DNA of 9,133 bases from Chthoniobacter flavus (GTDB taxonomy: Bacteria; Verrucomicrobiota; Verrucomicrobiia; Chthoniobacterales; DYNR01), in NCBI GenBank assembly GCA_020720945.1, contig DYNR01000076.1, positions 1 to 9,133 of the forward strand. The letters are read 5' to 3'. This document shows, piece after piece, positions 7,237 through 9,133 of this stretch. Within the stretch, counting starts at the first letter, position 1; every line of letters starts with the position of its first letter. A program made the translations under genes and the position numbers. The notes under the pieces were generated by a model. That model did no database searches. It saw nothing but the letters and a program-made list of their open reading frames with translations, and had not been told where the DNA came from.

Positions 7237-8190
7237 ATGAACGCAGCAACCATCGCTTCAATGCTCCCTCGCTCCTTAAGGCGTTCTTGGGAAGTGCTTT
7301 GGGAGGCGGGAGAGATTTTCATCCGGATTTCCGCTTACGAGCTTGCCGCCGCTTTCGGCTATTACGCGTTTTTTTCCATTTTCCCTTTTTTGGCGATGTT
7401 GCTGTGGGCGGGTTCGCTTTTTTTTAATCCGGACACGGTCGCGCAAACCGTCAAAGAATACTTCCCGATGAGCGGCAATGTTTCCCATCTCGTTTGGGAG
7501 GGTGTCCACTCTTTGCAATCGACCCACGGGACAATCAATATCGCTTTCATTTTGGTGTTCCTGTGGGCCTCTCTCCGTTTTTTTCAAATCTTAGTCCACG
7601 GGGTCAATCTGGCGTGGGGCGAAGGGGATTTGCCGTGGTGGCACTTGCCTCTGAAAAACCTGATCATGGTGTTGACGGTAGTCAGCGCGCTGGTTCTCGG
7701 AATCGTGGCGCCGATGGTTCTCCAAGTGGTGCGGAACATTGTTTTGAGCATGCAGGAAAATATGCAGGACATCCTCGACATCCACTTTCCTGACTGGGAC
7801 ATCTGGCCGTTTTTGGATCTCATTGATTGGACGCGGTTTTTGTTGGCAAGCACGGTGCTTTTTTACGCGTTTTCTGTTTTGTATATGCTCGCGCCGAGCG
7901 TCCGTGTCCATTTCCGGAAGGTCTGGTTGCAGGCGTTGGCCGTATCCTTCTTGCTGCAAGGAATGCAGGTTTTGTTCGTGAATTATCTGCCGATGTTTTT
8001 GAAATACAACGCGATTTACGGGACGATGGGCGGGGTAATGTTTTTGCTCATGTGGATTTATCTTTCTGGAGTGGTGATTCTCGCGGGGGCTTGCTGGTGT
8101 TCCGCGAGGGAAAGAATCAAGAGAAAATACGCGGCTCTCTCGGATGCCAGCACGCAAACAAAAGACGCAGCTCCAGACTTTTGTATCTGA
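7237..8190 (+). CDS. YihY/BrkB-family inner-membrane protein
   Basis: Polytopic membrane protein of the YihY/BrkB family, once called RNase BN by mistaken assignment; the biochemical role of the family is not settled. The 317 residues show about six hydrophobic segments near 37-63, 100-122, 141-163, 200-220, 230-251 and 263-288. Family hallmarks are the early YELAAAFGYYAFFSIFPFLAML region and the late YNAIYGTMGGVMFLLMWIYL region followed by a final helix. The C-terminus is a basic, probably cytoplasmic tail (RERIKRKY). The ATG at 7237 directly follows a run of seven C and has no Shine-Dalgarno; it is accepted because the conserved region begins about 30 residues later, as usual in the family. 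The loop between the third and fourth segments (about 165-198) is acidic and aromatic. The gene may read through from the upstream operon or have its own promoter. It converges on aat with 10 nt between stops. Confidence 0.9.
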   Translation: MNAATIASMLPRSLRRSWEVLWEAGEIFIRISAYELAAAFGYYAFFSIFPFLAMLLWAGSLFFNPDTVAQTVKEYFPMSGNVSHLVWEGVHSLQSTHGTINIAFILVFLWASLRFFQILVHGVNLAWGEGDLPWWHLPLKNLIMVLTVVSALVLGIVAPMVLQVVRNIVLSMQENMQDILDIHFPDWDIWPFLDLIDWTRFLLASTVLFYAFSVLYMLAPSVRVHFRKVWLQALAVSFLLQGMQVLFVNYLPMFLKYNAIYGTMGGVMFLLMWIYLSGVVILAGACWCSARERIKRKYAALSDASTQTKDAAPDFCI

Positions 8191-8200
8191 CCGGAACCCG

Positions 8201-8908
8201 TCAACCCGCTTCTGCACCACATTGGGGACGCGAGGCAACCAATGCCTTTGGGCGCGGAAAAAGAACGGGATTCTTTTTGTTTTGCGCCGCGAAAACTTCG
8301 GTGGGCGCGCCGGTTGCGGAAAAATCGGGAAATGCAATTTTTTTTCGTAACGCCTTTTGCAACAACGATAAATAGTCTTTTCCAAGAACCTCAACCGCCC
8401 CGAATTGGGCGAGGTGCGCCGTTGTCCACTGCGTGTCCAAAAGCGAAAATCCCGCAGAATACAATCCGTCAATCAACACGACGAGTGCGACTTTGGATGC
8501 CCCCGTGACACGGTGGAACATCGATTCGCCAAAAAATGCGCCTCCGAGGTGGACACCGTAAAGGCCGCCCACCAGTTGCTCGTCAAGCCACACTTCCAGC
8601 GAATGGGCATGACCGAGTTCGTGGAGGTGGCAGTAGGAATCCAAGATGGTGTCATCGATCCAAGTTTTTTTGCGTTCGGCGCAGGCGGACATGACCTTTC
8701 GGAACGAAGTATTTTGCCGGATTTGCCACGGGAAACGACGCAAGTCTTTGCGGACTCCGTGGGGCAAGCGCAGGGAAGCCAGCGGAAGCAAAGGGAGGAT
8801 GCCACGCCGTTCGGGAAAAAACCAACCGATAGAACCATCGTCCATCCCCATGGGAAAAAGCCCCTGGCTGTAAGCATCAATCAAAACGACGGGTGGTATC
8901 CTTTGCAT
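8201..8908 (-). CDS. aat: Leucyl/phenylalanyl-tRNA-protein transferase
   Basis: Cytoplasmic enzyme that transfers Leu or Phe from aminoacyl-tRNA to proteins with N-terminal Arg or Lys, marking them for ClpS/ClpAP under the N-end rule. From the ATG at 8908 (235 residues): AYSQGLFPMG at 12-21; GHAHSLEVWLDEQLVGGLYG at 99-118; FFGESMFHR with E128; ASKVALVVL; and LLDTQWTTAHLAQFGA with D158 and Q160. By my recall of the E. coli protein, E128, D158 and Q160 each lie 28 positions before E156, D186 and Q188, so the catalytic spacing is kept. The N-terminus is about 28 residues shorter than in E. coli, like the short bacterial forms, and the C-terminus carries an extra tail of roughly 30 residues. The usual W-x-S-P-x-x-R motif reads W-F-F-P-E-R-R. 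A TTG at 8920 would add four residues; the ATG is preferred. It is divergent from the lipoprotein gene. Confidence 0.95.
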   Translation of the reverse strand: MQRIPPVVLIDAYSQGLFPMGMDDGSIGWFFPERRGILPLLPLASLRLPHGVRKDLRRFPWQIRQNTSFRKVMSACAERKKTWIDDTILDSYCHLHELGHAHSLEVWLDEQLVGGLYGVHLGGAFFGESMFHRVTGASKVALVVLIDGLYSAGFSLLDTQWTTAHLAQFGAVEVLGKDYLSLLQKALRKKIAFPDFSATGAPTEVFAAQNKKNPVLFPRPKALVASRPQCGAEAG

Positions 8909-8913
8909 CTTTC

Positions 8914-8941
8914 TTGCCAAAACGGGGGAAATCTGTAACCT
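8914..8941 (+). promoter_or_regulatory. Promoter candidate for the small lipoprotein gene
   Basis: TTGCCA at 8914-8919 and TAACCT at 8936-8941 are separated by 16 nt. Transcription would begin about 7 nt on, at or next to the GTG at 8948, which would make the message leaderless or nearly so. It partly overlaps the 5' end of the aat leader in the 39-nt divergent gap. The match is moderate and untested. Confidence 0.35.
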
Positions 8942-8947
8942 GTCCGA

Positions 8948-9124
8948 GTGAAATTTGTAAGACTTTTCTTTTTTGCGTTGTCGTTGTGCGCCTTGGCGGG
9001 GTGCGCGATTTCGGAAGAGGCACCGACGGATGTGGGGCGCAAACTCGAGGAGGGATTGCAGGGGCGAGGTAAAATAGTCCCAAACAATCCGACCTCCGAC
9101 AACTTCGGCCCGAATTACCAGTGA
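8948..9124 (+). CDS. Small lipoprotein (58 residues), function unknown
   Basis: A GTG-started frame running to TGA at 9122-9124. The N-terminus MKFVRLFFFALSLCALAGC is a compact lipoprotein signal: two basic residues, a hydrophobic core and a textbook lipobox LAGC, so Cys19 should be lipidated by Lgt after export and become residue 1 after signal peptidase II. The mature chain of 40 residues is polar and ends NPTSDNFGPNYQ; it has no Ile/Val-rich core and is probably unstructured or partner-bound. The residue after Cys is Ala with no Asp at +2, which under the E. coli Lol rule would favour outer-membrane sorting. No other start codon would keep the signal sequence. It is divergent from aat with 39 nt between starts. 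I do not recognise a family. Confidence 0.8.
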   Translation: MKFVRLFFFALSLCALAGCAISEEAPTDVGRKLEEGLQGRGKIVPNNPTSDNFGPNYQ

Positions 9125-9133
9125 GCCAAAAAA

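Noticed and set aside
8158..8184. Inverted repeat ACAAAAG/CTTTTGT near the end of the YihY-family gene
   Set aside because: Seven mostly A-T pairs with a 13-nt loop, inside the coding sequence and without a T run after it, so not a convincing terminator.
7591..8472. Minus-strand open frame of 293 codons overlapping the YihY-family gene and the aat 3' end
   Set aside because: Different frame from aat, antisense to a clear membrane protein, and its translation is His/Arg/Gln-rich without any domain signature.
1..9133. Possible hidden defence system, CRISPR array, mobile element or biosynthetic cluster
   Set aside because: No spaced direct repeats, transposase or integrase, tRNA, toxin-antitoxin pair or phage-like gene could be seen; all sizeable frames are accounted for by the listed genes.

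Overview
The window looks like a stretch of a Gram-negative bacterial chromosome carrying mostly housekeeping and cell-envelope genes. All recognisable genes are intact, coding density is very high, and there are no mobile elements, RNA genes, CRISPR arrays or phage remnants that I can see. The Gram-negative call rests on an LPS-type heptosyltransferase-family enzyme, two proteins with Sec signal peptides, a lipoprotein, and an Aat protein. None of the seven well-defined starts has a clear Shine-Dalgarno sequence. A GH57-type branching enzyme, RNase R with a basic N-terminal tail and a short-form Aat would fit the PVC group (for example Verrucomicrobiota), but this placement is an inference of low to moderate confidence and no marker in the window proves it.

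Layout: (1) 16-3432, a plus-strand pair: RNase R (rnr), whose reading frame is open to the left edge, followed after 3 nt by a glycosyltransferase family 9 protein. (2) 3433-3514, a short gap with a weak terminator-like hairpin and a weak promoter-like pair. (3) 3515-7187, three tightly coupled plus-strand genes joined by 4-nt ATGA overlaps: a GH57 1,4-alpha-glucan branching enzyme, a 512-residue exported protein with an N-terminal FlgD-like Ig domain, and a 187-residue exported protein of unknown function. (4) 7237-8190, a YihY/BrkB-family inner-membrane protein. (5) 8908-8201 on the minus strand, leucyl/phenylalanyl-tRNA-protein transferase (aat), ending 10 nt from the end of the YihY-family gene. 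(6) 8948-9124, a 58-residue lipoprotein gene with a GTG start, divergent from aat.

Functionally the genes cover RNA decay (rnr), envelope polysaccharide assembly (GT9), glycogen branching (GH57), N-end-rule protein turnover (aat), and membrane or exported proteins of unknown role. The least explained part is the coupling of a cytoplasmic glycogen-branching enzyme to two exported proteins of unknown function. I did not find a defence system, biosynthetic cluster or other clearly new system.
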